The notes under the pieces were generated by a model. That model was not told the origin of the DNA, ran no database searches, and was given only the letters and a program-made list of their open reading frames with translations. Shown in pieces: positions 1-11,001 of a DNA stretch of 64,000 nt (within the stretch, counting starts at the first letter, position 1; every line of letters begins with the position of its first letter). The stretch lies in NCBI GenBank assembly GCA_964614585.1, contig CAZTLW010000001.1, positions 1-64,000 of the forward strand, written 5' to 3'. Source of the stretch: JAHEFX01 sp964614585 (GTDB taxonomy: Bacteria > Actinomycetota > Acidimicrobiia > Spongiisociales > JAENVV01). A program made the position numbers and the translations under genes.

Positions 1-1710
<1,710 letters not shown>

Positions 1711-1724
<14 letters not shown>

Positions 1725-2880
1725 CGGCGGCCTCCTCGATGAGGCGGGTGAAGTCGTCGAACAGCCCGACGGCGTCGTGGGGGCCGGGGGCGGCCTCGGG
1801 GTGGTACTGCACCCCGAAGGCGGGCACCTCGAGGCAGGCGAGGCCCTCGAGGGTGCCGTCGTTGAGGTTCTGGTGGGTGGCCACCGCCCGCCCGACGACC
1901 GTCTCGAGGTGGTCGGGGAACGGCCGGTCCCACGGATTGCCGGCCTCGGGCGCCGCCGGCATGGGCACCCCGAAGCTGCCGGGGTCGACCGCGAAGCCGT
2001 GGTTCTGGCTCGTGATGGCCACGGTGCCGTCGGCGATGCGCCGCACCGGGTGGTTGCCGCCGTGGTGGCCGAAGGGGAGCTTGAAGGTGGCGCCGCCGAG
2101 GGCGAGGCCGAGGACCTGGTGGCCGAGGCAGATGCCGAAGGTGGGCACCTCGCCCAGCAGTGCCCGCACGGTGGCGATGGGGCCCTCGAGTGGCTCGGGG
2201 TCCCCGGGTCCGTTGGAGATGAAGAAGCCGTCGGGGCCCAGTGCCCGCACGTCGTCGGCGGTCGCCGTGGCCGGCAGCACCTCGACGTCCCAGCCCCGGG
2301 CGGCCAGTTGGGTGGTGATGTCGCGCTTCATGCCGAGGTCGAGGGCGGCGACGAGTCCCCGCCGCTCGGCGGTGGCCTCGACCCGGTGCGACTGGGTCGT
2401 GCCCACCGCGGTCGCCAGGTCCTGTCCCTCCATGCGGGGGGCGTCGGCGGCGAGCCGCCGCAGTTCGGCCTCGTCCACGTCGGTACCGATGGCGATGGGT
2501 TGGGCGCCGTGGTCTCGGACGTGGCGGGTGAGCGCCCGGGTGTCGACGTCGGCGAGGGCGACGAGCCCGTGGTGCCGGAGCCATGCGGCGAGGTTGCCGG
2601 TGGCCCGCCAGTTCGAGTGCCGTCGGGCAAGCGCCCGGATGATCAGGCCCCGGGCGTGGGGGCCGGCGGCCTGGTCGTCGTCGGGGGTCGTGCCGTAGTT
2701 GCCCACGTGGGAAGCGGTGAGCACGACGACCTGGCCGGCGTAGGACGGGTCGGTGAGGATCTCCTGGTAGCCGGCCATGGCCGTGTTGAAGACGACCTCG
2801 CCGACGGCGACGCCGCCGGCGCCCACCCCCCGTCCTCGGAAGACGGCGCCGTCGGCGGTGACGGCGATGGCGGTGCTCAT
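1711..2880 (-). CDS. carA: Carbamoyl-phosphate synthase small subunit (glutaminase)
   Basis: Class I glutamine amidotransferase subunit that hydrolyses glutamine and passes ammonia to CarB. The 389-residue length is normal. The N-terminal domain carries [20 protein letters not shown]. The glutaminase domain shows the nucleophile motif [16 protein letters not shown], with the catalytic Cys between Ile and Leu, and the C-terminal [14 protein letters not shown] supplies the His-x-Glu of the triad. The start at [11 protein letters not shown] was chosen because its ATG makes an ATGA overlap with the pyrC stop; the open frame upstream of it is low-complexity and unlike CarA. Confidence 0.97.
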
Positions 2881-4154
2881 GGGGCCTCCTCGTCGAGATG
2901 GGTGATGCGGCCGCCGAAGACGGTGGCGACGACCCGGCCGCCGAGCTCCCGCCCCACCCAGGGGGAGTTGGCGGACTTGGAGCGGAAGACCGGGCCGACC
3001 GTCCAGCGACGATCGGGACCGAACACGGTCAGGTGACCGATCCCGCCCTCGGCGGGCCACTGGCCGTGGGCGTCGAGTTGGGCGATGCGGGCGGGTCGCA
3101 CGCTCAGGCGGTCGAAGAAGTCGACCGGTCCGAGCCCGACGTCGGTGTGGACGGCGGCCGCCGCGGTCTCGAGGCCGATCACCCCGCGGGGCGCCTCCTC
3201 GAAGGGGACGTCCTTCTCGTTCGCCGAGTGCGGGGCGTGGTCGGTGGCGACGGCGTCGATGGTGCCGTCGGCGAGGGCCTCGGCGAGCGCCGCCCGGTCG
3301 TCGGGCGTCCGCAGCGGCGGGTACATCTTGGCGACGCCGTCCATGGCCTCGACCAGCCCGTGGTCGAAGGCGAGGTGGTGGGGGGCGACCTCGGCGGTCA
3401 CCGGGAGCCCCGCCGCCTTGGCCTCGGCGACGAGGCGCACGGTGCCGGCCGTGGAGACGTGTTGGACGTGGTAGCGACAGCCGGTCAGCTCGACGAGGCG
3501 GAGGTCGCGGGCGACCACCACCTCCTCGGCCACGGCCGGCAGCCCGCGCATGCCGAGGCGGGCCGAGACACTGCCCTCGTGCATGTGGCCGCCCCGCGCC
3601 AGGCCCGGGTCCTCGGCGTGTTGGGCGATGACGGCCCCGCGGTCGGCGAGGTACTCCATCGCCCGGCGGAGGACTCCCGCGTCGGCGACGGTGTCGCCGT
3701 CGTCGGAGAAGAGCCGCGCCCCGGCGGCCCAGAGCTCGTCGAGGTGGGCGAGTGCCTCACCGCGTCGGCCGAGGGTGATGGCGCCGGCGACGGCGACGTC
3801 GACGAGGCCGACCTCCCGCCCCCTGGCGACGACGTGGCGGGCCACGTGGCCGGCGTCGATCGCCGGCTCGGTGTTCGGTTGGGCCACGACGGCGGTGAAC
3901 CCGCCGGCGGCGGCCGCGTCCGACCCGGTGGCGACGTCCTCCTTCCACTCCTGGCCCGGTTCGCGCAGGTGGACGTGGAGGTCGACCAGTCCGGGGCCGA
4001 TCCAGGCGCCGCGGCAGTCGATGGTGGCGTCGACCCCGTCTCGGGGCAGGTCGGGACCGATCCGTTCGATGACGCCGTCGACGACGAGGACATCGGCGGT
4101 GATGGTGCCGTCGGCGCCGACGACGTCGCCGTCGGTGAGCAGGAGCCTGGTCAT
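2877..4154 (-). CDS. pyrC: Dihydroorotase
   Basis: Zinc amidohydrolase that cyclises N-carbamoyl-aspartate to dihydroorotate. The 425-residue product has the class I dihydroorotase pattern: [12 protein letters not shown] with metal ligands H60 and H62, an aspartate-rich SDDGD near residue 150, further histidines in [10 protein letters not shown] and EVAPHHL, and the catalytic ATDHAPHS around residue 303-310. It starts at the ATG that overlaps the pyrB stop and ends in the carA start, so it sits tightly inside the pyrimidine operon. Confidence 0.97.
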   Translation of the reverse strand: MTRLLLTDGDVVGADGTITADVLVVDGVIERIGPDLPRDGVDATIDCRGAWIGPGLVDLHVHLREPGQEWKEDVATGSDAAAAGGFTAVVAQPNTEPAIDAGHVARHVVARGREVGLVDVAVAGAITLGRRGEALAHLDELWAAGARLFSDDGDTVADAGVLRRAMEYLADRGAVIAQHAEDPGLARGGHMHEGSVSARLGMRGLPAVAEEVVVARDLRLVELTGCRYHVQHVSTAGTVRLVAEAKAAGLPVTAEVAPHHLAFDHGLVEAMDGVAKMYPPLRTPDDRAALAEALADGTIDAVATDHAPHSANEKDVPFEEAPRGVIGLETAAAAVHTDVGLGPVDFFDRLSVRPARIAQLDAHGQWPAEGGIGHLTVFGPDRRWTVGPVFRSKSANSPWVGRELGGRVVATVFGGRITHLDEEAP

Positions 4155-5062
4155 GGCGATCCCCCCAGCAGGTGGAAGAGGACCGCCATTCGGATGGCGA
4201 CCCCGTTGCGGACTTGGGTCGTGACGAGTGAGCGGGGCCCGTCGGCCACGGACGGGTCGATCTCCACCCCACGGTTCATCGGCCCGGGGTGGAGCACGAC
4301 GGCGTGGTCGGGAAGCCGGTCGCCTCGGGCCACCGTGAGGCCGTAGCGATCGATGTACTCCGCGACCGAGGGGAACACGTCGCCGCCGCCGCGTTCGGTC
4401 TGGATCCGGAGCAGGTAGACGGCATCGAGGTCGGGGAGGATGGCGTCGAGGTCGTCGGTGACGTCGACCGGCCAGTCCTCGACCGTCGGGGGGAGCATCG
4501 TCCGAGGCCCCACCAGCGTCACCCGGGCCCCGAGGGTGGTGAAGGCGTCGATGTCCGATCGCGCCACCCGGCTGTGGCGGATGTCGCCGACGAGGGCGAT
4601 CCGGAGCCCGGTGAGTTCGCCGAAGTGCTGGCGGAGGGTGAGGGCGTCGAGCAGGCCCTGGGTGGGGTGCTGGTGGGCCCCGTCGCCGGCGTTGACGGTG
4701 GGGACGCCGGTCCACTCGGCGATGCGCCACGGCGCCCCCGTGGCGGTGTGGCGGACGACGAGGCACTCGGGGCCCATGGCGAGGAGGGTGAGGGCCGTGT
4801 CCTTGAGGCTCTCGCCCTTCGAGAGGGACGAGCCCGACGGCGAGAAGGCCATCGTGTCTGCCGACAACGCCCGAGCGGCCCGGTCGAACGAGAGCTTCGT
4901 GCGGGTGGACGGTTCGAAGAAGAGCATGGCGACGGTGCGGCCGCGCAGGGCGGGGACCTTGGGGATGGGTCGCTCGAGGACCTCGAGGAACTCGTCCGCC
5001 TGGTCGAGGAGCCCCGTCATCGTGGTCTCGCCGAGGTCGCGGAGCGACAGCAGGTGGTTCAC
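4151..5062 (-). CDS. pyrB: Aspartate carbamoyltransferase catalytic subunit
   Basis: Condenses carbamoyl phosphate with aspartate. The 303-residue product shows the carbamoyl-phosphate loop [12 protein letters not shown], the SxSKGES loop ([10 protein letters not shown]), the HPTQGLLD motif and the C-terminal [11 protein letters not shown]. The GTG at 5060-5062 gives [10 protein letters not shown], the usual N-terminus, and makes a GTGA overlap with the pyrR stop. No regulatory pyrI subunit is next to it, as expected for the Gram-positive type of operon. Confidence 0.97.
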   Translation of the reverse strand: MNHLLSLRDLGETTMTGLLDQADEFLEVLERPIPKVPALRGRTVAMLFFEPSTRTKLSFDRAARALSADTMAFSPSGSSLSKGESLKDTALTLLAMGPECLVVRHTATGAPWRIAEWTGVPTVNAGDGAHQHPTQGLLDALTLRQHFGELTGLRIALVGDIRHSRVARSDIDAFTTLGARVTLVGPRTMLPPTVEDWPVDVTDDLDAILPDLDAVYLLRIQTERGGGDVFPSVAEYIDRYGLTVARGDRLPDHAVVLHPGPMNRGVEIDPSVADGPRSLVTTQVRNGVAIRMAVLFHLLGGSP

Positions 5063-5586
5063 GGTCGCTCCAGGAGCACGGCGTCGGCGCCGTCGACCTC
5101 GTCGACCTGGACGGTCACCCGCTCGCCCGAAGCGGTGGGCAGGTTCTTGCCGACGTAGTCGGCGCGGATGGGGAGTTGGCGGTGGCCGCGGTCGACGAGC
5201 ACCGCCAGTTGGACGGCGGCCGGCCGGCCGAGGTCGGCCAGGGCGTCGAGGGCGGCCCGGATCGTGCGACCGGTGTAGAGGACGTCGTCGACGAGCACCA
5301 CGGTGCGGCCGTCGAGGTCGACGGGGATGTCGGTGCGGGCGAGGACGGGGGTCGGGCGGGTGCCGAGGTCGTCCCGATAGGGGCCGATGTCGAGGGTCCC
5401 GACCGGCACCTCGGTGCCGGTCACCTCGGCCAGGTCGGCGCCGAGGCGGCGGGCGAGCGGGACACCTCGGGTGTGGAGGCCGACGAGGACGACGTCGTCG
5501 ACGCTGCGGCATCGCTCCACGATCTCGTGGGCGATCCGACGCAACGAACGCCGCACGTCGGCGGCGTCGAGGATGGTGGCGGTCAC
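5059..5586 (-). CDS. pyrR: Bifunctional pyr operon regulator / uracil phosphoribosyltransferase
   Basis: First gene of the pyrimidine operon. PyrR binds pyr mRNA in response to UMP and also has uracil phosphoribosyltransferase activity. The phosphoribosyltransferase PRPP loop [20 protein letters not shown] is clear, and [14 protein letters not shown] is typical. The GTG at 5584-5586 gives a product of about 175 residues, close to the family length. A longer frame opens upstream to 5682, but its first 32 residues do not look like PyrR. The chosen GTG overlaps the stop of a 9-codon upstream reading frame that has its own Shine-Dalgarno, which suggests coupled translation. Confidence 0.93.
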   Translation of the reverse strand: MTATILDAADVRRSLRRIAHEIVERCRSVDDVVLVGLHTRGVPLARRLGADLAEVTGTEVPVGTLDIGPYRDDLGTRPTPVLARTDIPVDLDGRTVVLVDDVLYTGRTIRAALDALADLGRPAAVQLAVLVDRGHRQLPIRADYVGKNLPTASGERVTVQVDEVDGADAVLLERP

Positions 5587-5612
5587 CGCTGACCGCCGTT
5601 CGTGTGTCGCAT
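5583..5612 (-). CDS. Putative 9-residue leader peptide ahead of pyrR
   Basis: A short frame reading MRHTNGGQR is preceded by AAGGAG four bases upstream. Its TGA overlaps the GTG start of pyrR in a GTGA arrangement. pyrR itself has no good ribosome-binding site, so ribosomes may reach it by coupling from this peptide. A PyrR-dependent translational control of pyr leaders is known in mycobacteria; that it acts through this peptide is my inference. It may also be only a by-product of a good ribosome-binding site. Confidence 0.45.
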   Translation of the reverse strand: MRHTNGGQR

Positions 5613-5660
5613 TCGGCTCCTTCCCGGCCTCACGGGACCGGCTTAAAGGGTTCGTCCCCG

Positions 5661-5666
5661 ACCCTA
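5661..5666 (-). promoter_or_regulatory. Candidate -10 box of the pyrR-carB operon
   Basis: TAGGGT on the minus strand fits the actinobacterial TANNNT -10 consensus. It would give a leader of about 40 bases before the leader peptide. No clear -35 box is visible. Confidence 0.35.
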
Positions 5667-5680
5667 GCGCCTCGGACGCC

Positions 5681-5759
5681 AACCCTGGGTTGTGAGCGTC
5701 GCCTTCCCGCCGACCCTGGGTTGTGAGCGTCGGATTCCGACGCTCACAGCCCTCGGTTG
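5681..5759. repeat. Composite palindromic intergenic repeat, copy A
   Basis: Two direct copies of an approximately 21-base unit (AACCCTGGGTTGTGAGCGTC and a close variant, at 5681 and about 5712) are followed by an inverted, diverged copy at 5736-5759. The last two face each other around GCGTCGG-ATT-CCGACGC. The same three-unit architecture with the same spacing recurs at 32675-32752. It lies between pyrR and nusB. Confidence 0.85.
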
Positions 5760-5793
5760 GCGCCGACCGAGGATCGTTGGTCCCGCCCGATCG

Positions 5794-6180
5794 CTAGTGC
5801 GGCGGCGCCGGTCCGGATGTCCGTTCCGCCGCCACCGCCGAGAGGACCCCGTTGACGAACGGTGCGCTCTTCTCGGTCGAGTAGGCCGAGGCGAGGCGGG
5901 CCGCTTCCGAGAGCACCACACCCGGCGGCGTGTCCTCCCACAGCAGTTCGTAGACGCCCATGCGGAGGACGGTGAGGTCGACGACGGGCATGCGATCGGT
6001 CCGCCAATGGGCGGAGAGCCGGTTGAGCGTGGCGTCGATGTCGGCGAGGTGCTCGGTGACCCCGTGGACGATCCGCGCCGCCTTCCCGGTGAGGGGCCCC
6101 AGATCGGGCTCCTCGAAGCCGCGCCGCTCGGCCTCGTAGAGGATCTGCAGCGCCCGGTCGCGTGGTTCGCCGTCGGTCAC
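5794..6180 (-). CDS. nusB: Transcription antitermination factor NusB
   Basis: All-helical RNA-binding protein that works with NusE/S10 at boxA sites, mainly in rRNA transcription. The 128-residue product has the expected N-terminal RDRALQILYEAE and the C-terminal signature VVLSEAARLASAYSTEKSAPFVNGVLSAV. It starts at a GTG that overlaps the efp stop as GTGA. The efp-nusB pair is conserved in Actinobacteria. A repeat element follows between its end and pyrR. Confidence 0.95.
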   Translation of the reverse strand: MTDGEPRDRALQILYEAERRGFEEPDLGPLTGKAARIVHGVTEHLADIDATLNRLSAHWRTDRMPVVDLTVLRMGVYELLWEDTPPGVVLSEAARLASAYSTEKSAPFVNGVLSAVAAERTSGPAPPH

Positions 6181-6734
6181 ACGCGGGTCATGTACTCGCC
6201 GGAACGGGTGTCGACCTTGATGCGGTCGCCCTGCTCGACGAAGAGTGGGACCTGCACGACGAGGCCGGTCTCGGTGGTCACCGGTTTGGTGGCCCCCGAC
6301 ACCCGATCGCCCTTGACGGCCGGCTCGGCGTGGGCGACCTCCAACTCCACCGAGGTCGGGAGGTCGACGCCGATGGCGGTGCCCTCGAAGATCGTGATGG
6401 AGACCGTGGCGCCCTCGAGCAGGTAGTCGGCAGCGTCACCGACCAGGTCCTCGGAGAGGGCGAACTGGCCGTAGTCGTCGAGGTTCATGAAGTGGAAGCC
6501 GAGGTCGTCGCGGAAGAGGTACTGGTGGTCGCGGGTCTCGACGATCGCCCGGGGCACGTCCTCCCCGGCCCGGAACGTCCGATCGAGCACCTGCCCGGTC
6601 TCGATGTTCTTCAACTTGATCCGCACGAAGGCCTTGCCCTTGCCCGGCTTCACGTGCTCCTGCTGGACGACCGAGTACAGGCCGTCGGGCAGATTGAGCG
6701 CCATCCCGGGGCGCACGTCATTGGTGGAGATCAT
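6177..6734 (-). CDS. efp: Translation elongation factor P
   Basis: Rescues ribosomes stalled at proline runs. The 185-residue product has the three beta-barrel domains of EF-P. The tip loop KPGKGKAF places K32 at the usual modification position, and the C-terminal signature RIKVDTRSGEYMTR is intact. Translation is assigned to MISTNDVRPGM. A TACCCT -10 box sits 9 bases before this ATG and there is no Shine-Dalgarno, so a leaderless mRNA is likely. No EpmA/EpmB or earP gene is nearby. Confidence 0.97.
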   Translation of the reverse strand: MISTNDVRPGMALNLPDGLYSVVQQEHVKPGKGKAFVRIKLKNIETGQVLDRTFRAGEDVPRAIVETRDHQYLFRDDLGFHFMNLDDYGQFALSEDLVGDAADYLLEGATVSITIFEGTAIGVDLPTSVELEVAHAEPAVKGDRVSGATKPVTTETGLVVQVPLFVEQGDRIKVDTRSGEYMTRV

Positions 6735-6743
6735 GGCCCGGCG

Positions 6744-6749
6744 AGGGTA
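6744..6749 (-). promoter_or_regulatory. -10 box of efp-nusB (leaderless type)
   Basis: TACCCT on the minus strand, 9 bases before the efp ATG. This spacing puts transcription initiation at or next to the start codon. Confidence 0.5.
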
Positions 6750-6781
6750 CCCGTCCGCCGGCGCTGCACCGCCCCGGAGCG

Positions 6782-6834
6782 CCGTTCTTGTGTCGTCCAG
6801 CCCTTCTCTCGAGGGCTGGACGACACAAGAACGG
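6782..6834. repeat. Perfect 23-bp hairpin repeat between aroB and efp
   Basis: The arms 6782-6804 and 6812-6834 are perfect inverted copies (23 bp) around a 7-base loop. One arm begins CCGTTCTTGTGTCGTCCAGC. For transcripts leaving aroB it would be a very stable terminator-like hairpin without a U tract. A decayed copy lies at 43662-43711, so it is a dispersed repeat rather than an ordinary terminator. Part of the right flank (ACAAGAACG, then GCGTGGGCGGG after one variable base) is repeated again at 6898-6920. Confidence 0.85.
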
Positions 6835-6897
6835 GCGTGGGCGGGCCTGTCACCGGCGTTCTGGTCGGGCGGGGCCATGCCTGGGACGGTTGAGCCC

Positions 6898-6920
6898 GAC
6901 AAGAACGAGCGTGGGCGGGG
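6898..6920. repeat. Partial copy of the 6782-6834 repeat flank
   Basis: GACAAGAACGAGCGTGGGCG closely repeats the right arm and flank of the hairpin at 6825-6846. It lies immediately past the aroB stop codon. Confidence 0.6.
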
Positions 6921-6921
6921 T

Positions 6922-7938
6922 CTACGCGAGGACGGCGGCGATACCCGCCCGGACGTCGTCGAGGTCGACGACCTCGACGACCGGCCGTTGGTAGGCCTCG
7001 AGGAGCACCATGCGAATCCCCGCCGCGGTGCGCTTCTTGTCGAGGCCGACGAGCTCGAGCACCTCCTCGGGGTCGAGGCCCCCGACCGCGATGGGCAGTC
7101 CCACGACCTCGAGCGTCGACCGGTGCTCGTTGCTCGGGTCGAAGCCGGTGCGGCGCGCCCCGACGGCAGCGGCCGCGACCATCCCGACGGCCACGGCCTC
7201 GCCGTGGCTCAGTCCCGCCAGTCGCTCGATCGCATGGCCGATGGTGTGCCCGTAGTTGAGGATCGCCCGCCGTCCCGCCTCCCGCTCGTCCTCTCCCACC
7301 ACGGCCACCTTCACGGCCACGGCGCGCTCGACGACCTCCCGCAGGGGGGCACCGAGACCGTCCCGGGACACCATCGCCTGCAACTCGGCATCGGCGAGGT
7401 AGCCCACCTTGAGCGCCTCGGCCATGCCCTCTCGGCGCAGGTGGGCGGGGAGCGTCTCGAGCACCGACACGTCGATGGCGACCCGGGCGGGCTGCCAGAA
7501 CGAGCCCACGAGGTTCTTGCCGGCCACGTTGATCCCGGTCTTGCCGCCGATGGCCGCGTCGACGGCGGCCAGCAGCGTCGTGGGGACGTGGACCACCTCC
7601 ACGCCCCGCATCCAGGTGGCGGCCGCGAACCCGGCCAGGTCCGTCACCGCTCCCCCGCCGACGCCGACCACCGTGTCACCGCGTCCCAGGCCGATGTCGG
7701 CGAACCAGGCCCAGACGTCGGCCAGCGCCTCGGGCGTCTTGGCGGCATCGCGGTCGGGCAGCACCCGGACGTCGACGGGCAGGTCGACGCGTCGGACGAC
7801 CCGGTCGGCGATGTCCGAGGCGCCGGGCTGGGTGAGGACTGCGACCCGTCGGCGGCCCTCCCGTGGTGGGAGCACCTGGGGAAGCACGTCGTCGACGAGG
7901 ACGTTGCCGCCGCCGGGCAGGGTCAGCGCGGTCGACAC
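6922..7938 (-). CDS. aroB: 3-dehydroquinate synthase
   Basis: Second step of the shikimate pathway; NAD- and metal-dependent cyclisation of DAHP. The 338-residue product has the NAD-binding GDTVVGVGGGAVTDLAGFAA, the HVPTTLLAAVDAAIGGKTGIN segment, the metal and substrate motif ILNYGHTIGHAIE and GLSHGEAVAVGM. The GTG at 7936-7938 is the plausible start and overlaps the end of aroK by 16 bases. It is the last gene of aroC-aroK-aroB. Confidence 0.96.
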   Translation of the reverse strand: MSTALTLPGGGNVLVDDVLPQVLPPREGRRRVAVLTQPGASDIADRVVRRVDLPVDVRVLPDRDAAKTPEALADVWAWFADIGLGRGDTVVGVGGGAVTDLAGFAAATWMRGVEVVHVPTTLLAAVDAAIGGKTGINVAGKNLVGSFWQPARVAIDVSVLETLPAHLRREGMAEALKVGYLADAELQAMVSRDGLGAPLREVVERAVAVKVAVVGEDEREAGRRAILNYGHTIGHAIERLAGLSHGEAVAVGMVAAAAVGARRTGFDPSNEHRSTLEVVGLPIAVGGLDPEEVLELVGLDKKRTAAGIRMVLLEAYQRPVVEVVDLDDVRAGIAAVLA

Positions 7939-8429
7939 AGCTCGATCACCTCGCCGGCGATGTCCGCCGGTTCCCGGCCCGTCGTGGTCACCCGGTGGTG
8001 GGCGGCGGCCTCGTAGAGCGGGGCCCGGCGGGCGAGGAGGTCGCCGAGACTGCCCTCGACGTCGTCGTCGGCCAGCAGCGGGCGTCCCTCGCCGGCACCC
8101 ACCCGGTCGGCGAGGTCGCCGGTGGCGGCGGTGAGCCACACGACATCGCCGGAGGCCCGCATGTGCTCGACGGAGGCCGGGTCGAGGACGACGCCGCCGC
8201 CGGTGGAGACCACGACGTCCCCCCCGTCGGCCGCGAGCTCGGCCACCACGGCCGCCTCGAACAACCGGAACGTGGGCTCCCCGACGGTCTCGAAGAGGCG
8301 GTTGATCGACGAGTCCGATCGGCGTTCGATCTCGGCATCGGTGTCCACGTGGCGGAGGCCGGTGGCGGCGGCGACGGCCTCACCGACGGCCGACTTGCCC
8401 ACCCCCATCATCCCGACCAGCCAGATCAT
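7923..8429 (-). CDS. aroK: Shikimate kinase
   Basis: Phosphorylates shikimate at the 3-hydroxyl. The product is 168 residues, the usual size. The N-terminal P-loop WLVGMMGVGKSAVGE, the Asp of DTDAEIERR and the STGGGVVLD substrate loop are visible, as is the RRAPLYEAAA lid/helix. The ATG at 8427-8429 overlaps the aroC stop as ATGA. Confidence 0.96.
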   Translation of the reverse strand: MIWLVGMMGVGKSAVGEAVAAATGLRHVDTDAEIERRSDSSINRLFETVGEPTFRLFEAAVVAELAADGGDVVVSTGGGVVLDPASVEHMRASGDVVWLTAATGDLADRVGAGEGRPLLADDDVEGSLGDLLARRAPLYEAAAHHRVTTTGREPADIAGEVIELCRPR

Positions 8430-9583
8430 CAGAACGCAGCGACCCGGGCCCGGTACCGATCGACGGCGGCGACCACGTCGTCGACGGTGTCGCCGCCGAA
8501 CATCCGCAGGACCTCGTCGGCCAAGGTGATGGCAACGACCTGCTCGGCCACGACGCCCGCCCGGGGCACCGCGCAGACGTCGCTGCGCTCCCGGAAGGCG
8601 ACGTCCGGTTCCTTCGTCGCCACGTCGACGGTGCGCAACGGACGCATGACGGTGGAGATCGGCTTCATGGCCGCCCGCACCCGCAGGGGCTCCCCGGTGG
8701 TCATGCCGCCCTCGGTGCCGCCCGACCGGTTGGTGGCCCGGGCGAACCCGTCGCCGTCGGGGAGGATCTCGTCGTGGGCCGCCGACCCGCGCCGGCGCGC
8801 CGTCTCGAAGCCGTCGCCGATCTCGACCCCCTTGATGGCCTGGATCGACATGAGGGCGGCCGCGAGGCGGGCGTCGATCTTGCGGTCCCAGTGCACGTGG
8901 CTGCCGAGACCGGGCGGCAGGCCGTGGACGACCACCTCCACGACACCGCCCAACGTGTCGCGATCGGCCTTGGCGGCGTCGATTGCCGCCACCATCGCCG
9001 CCGAGGAGTCGGGGTCGAGGCACCGCACCGGGTCGTCGTCGATCGCGTCCTGACTTCCCCGCTCGGGCACCAGTTCGCCGGGTGCGGTCACGTCGCCGAT
9101 GGCGACGACATGGCCGAGGATCTCGACGTCGATCGCGGCGAGCAGTTGGCGGGCGATGAGGCCGACCACCGTTCGGGCGGCGGTCTCGCGGGCCGACGCC
9201 CGCTCGAGGATGTCCCGGGCGTCGTGGGTGTCGTACTTCTGCATCCCGACGAGGTCGGCATGGCCGGGACGGGGTGCCGTCAGGGTCCGGCGGGCCTCGC
9301 CGCCGGGATGGGGGGACATGTCCTGCTCCCAGCGCGGCCACTCGGTGTTGCGGACCAGGACGGCCACCGGGGAGCCCAGCGTGCGGCCGAAGCGGACCCC
9401 ACCGAGGATCTCCAACTCGTCGCGTTCGAGCTTCATCCGGTTGCCGCGACCGTGGCCGAGGCGCCGCCGGGCCAGTTGGTGGGCGAGGCCGTCGACGGTC
9501 ACCTCGAGACCGGCAGGGACGCCCTCGACGATGGCGACGAGTCCGGGCCCGTGCGATTCGCCGGCGGTGAGGTAGCGAAGCAT
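8429..9583 (-). CDS. aroC: Chorismate synthase
   Basis: Last step of the shikimate pathway, FMN-dependent elimination of phosphate from EPSP. The 384-residue product begins MLRYLTAGESHGPGLVAIVEG, includes RLGHGRGNRMKLERDE, RPGHADLVGMQKY and RSGGTEGGMTTGEPLRVRAAMKPI, all signature regions of AroC. A TATCCT -10 box 7 bases before the ATG suggests a leaderless transcript. It leads the aroC-aroK-aroB operon and is divergent from the transporter gene. Confidence 0.98.
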   Translation of the reverse strand: MLRYLTAGESHGPGLVAIVEGVPAGLEVTVDGLAHQLARRRLGHGRGNRMKLERDELEILGGVRFGRTLGSPVAVLVRNTEWPRWEQDMSPHPGGEARRTLTAPRPGHADLVGMQKYDTHDARDILERASARETAARTVVGLIARQLLAAIDVEILGHVVAIGDVTAPGELVPERGSQDAIDDDPVRCLDPDSSAAMVAAIDAAKADRDTLGGVVEVVVHGLPPGLGSHVHWDRKIDARLAAALMSIQAIKGVEIGDGFETARRRGSAAHDEILPDGDGFARATNRSGGTEGGMTTGEPLRVRAAMKPISTVMRPLRTVDVATKEPDVAFRERSDVCAVPRAGVVAEQVVAITLADEVLRMFGGDTVDDVVAAVDRYRARVAAF

Positions 9584-9590
9584 CCGCCGC

Positions 9591-9596
9591 AGGATA
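9591..9596 (-). promoter_or_regulatory. -10 box of aroC-aroK-aroB (leaderless type)
   Basis: TATCCT on the minus strand, 7 bases before the aroC ATG; no Shine-Dalgarno lies between. Confidence 0.5.
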
Positions 9597-9630
9597 GGGG
9601 CCGGGTCGCACCTGCCCCGGGCTCGACGCG

Positions 9631-9636
9631 TACGCT
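9631..9636 (+). promoter_or_regulatory. -10 box of the GPH transporter gene (leaderless type)
   Basis: TACGCT on the plus strand, 9 bases before the ATG at 9646. It is back to back with the aroC promoter within 62 bases. Confidence 0.45.
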
Positions 9637-9645
9637 GGCCGGGCC

Positions 9646-11001
9646 ATGGCCCACACCGTCGAGGACCTCCCGGCCGCCAAGCAGGCGGCCTATGCCATCG
9701 GCCAGCTCGGCTGGTCGACCCTCATCAACATCGTCGGCGTCTCGCTCGTCTACTTCTACCTGCCCCCTGAGGCGGCCGGACTCCCCCAACTGATCACCGG
9801 GGTGACGTTCCTCGGCGTGCTCAATGCGATCACGCTCATCGCCGCCTCCGGCCGGCTCCTCGACGCCGTCACCGACCCATGGATCGCCGGGCTCAGCGAC
9901 CGGTCGACGAACCCACGCGGCCGTCGGATCCCGTTCATGGCCCGGGGCGCCCTGCCCGCCGCGGTGTTCCTGGTGCTCATGTTCACCCCACCGGTCGGCG
10001 AGGTGTCGGGCTGGAACATCGTGTGGCTCGTGGTCGTCCAGGCCGCGTTCTACGTCTCGCTGACCGTCTACGTGACGCCGTTCTTCGCCCTGCTGCCCGA
10101 GATGGGCCACACCCCCGAGCAGCGCCTCAACCTCAGCACGTGGATCTCCATCACGTTCGCCCTGGGCATCATCCTCGCCGGGCTGGTGCCGGCGATCGCC
10201 GACGCGGTGGGCACCGGGCTGGGACTCGAACCCCTGCGGGCGTTCCAGGTGGCGATCGGGGGGTTGGCGCTGCTGGCCGTCATCTGCATGTTCGTCCCGG
10301 TGCTGGCCATCGACGAGCGCCGCTACTCCACCGGCCGACCGAGCACGGTCCCGCTGCTGGAGGCCATCCGGGCGACCTTCGCCAACCTGCAGTTCCGCCG
10401 GTTCATCGTCTCGGACTTCGCCTACTTCACCGGGCTCACGATCGTGCAGACCGGTCTCCTGTTCTACGTCACCGTGCTGCTGGGCCAGGAGGAGGCGCTG
10501 GTGGCCACCCTGCTGGCGCTGTTGGTCATCGTGTCGTTCGTCTTCTATCCGATCGTCAACCTCCTCGCCCGCCGAACCGGCAAGAAGCCGCTCATGGTCG
10601 GGGCCTTCGTCTGGATGTCACTCGTCTTTCTCGCCGTCCCCCTGCTGGGCGCCGAGGCGGTCCCGGCCCTCGCCCAGGCCTACCTGTTGGTCCTGCTGCT
10701 CTCGGTGCCCCTGGCCTTCCTCGGGGTGTTGCCCAACGCGGTGCTCGCCGACATCGCCGAGTTCGACGCCAACGAGACGGGCGAGCCCCGGGAGGGCATG
10801 TTCTTCGCGTCCCGCACCCTCATGCAGAAGTTCGGCCAGACGTTCGGGGTGATGAGTTTCGCCATGCTCACCAGCCTCGGTCGCGACGTCGGCGACGACC
10901 TGGGCATCCGCCTGTCGGGCGTCGTCGGCTTCGCCCTGTGCGCCGTCGCCGCCGTGGTCTTCGCCCGCTACGACGAGGCGACGACGACGGCTCGGTCATG
11001 A
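9646..11001 (+). CDS. GPH/MelB-type major facilitator transporter
   Basis: Predicted cation-coupled solute symporter of 451 residues with about 12 membrane segments. The sequence [22 protein letters not shown], near residues 82-103, is the characteristic loop of the glycoside-pentoside-hexuronide (MelB) family. A second family-like region is [21 protein letters not shown] in the C-terminal half. The substrate cannot be read from sequence; many actinobacterial members have unknown substrates. The next gene, a hydrolase, starts in an ATGA overlap, so the two are co-translated and may handle a related compound (inference). Confidence 0.85.
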   Translation: MAHTVEDLPAAKQAAYAIGQLGWSTLINIVGVSLVYFYLPPEAAGLPQLITGVTFLGVLNAITLIAASGRLLDAVTDPWIAGLSDRSTNPRGRRIPFMARGALPAAVFLVLMFTPPVGEVSGWNIVWLVVVQAAFYVSLTVYVTPFFALLPEMGHTPEQRLNLSTWISITFALGIILAGLVPAIADAVGTGLGLEPLRAFQVAIGGLALLAVICMFVPVLAIDERRYSTGRPSTVPLLEAIRATFANLQFRRFIVSDFAYFTGLTIVQTGLLFYVTVLLGQEEALVATLLALLVIVSFVFYPIVNLLARRTGKKPLMVGAFVWMSLVFLAVPLLGAEAVPALAQAYLLVLLLSVPLAFLGVLPNAVLADIAEFDANETGEPREGMFFASRTLMQKFGQTFGVMSFAMLTSLGRDVGDDLGIRLSGVVGFALCAVAAVVFARYDEATTTARS

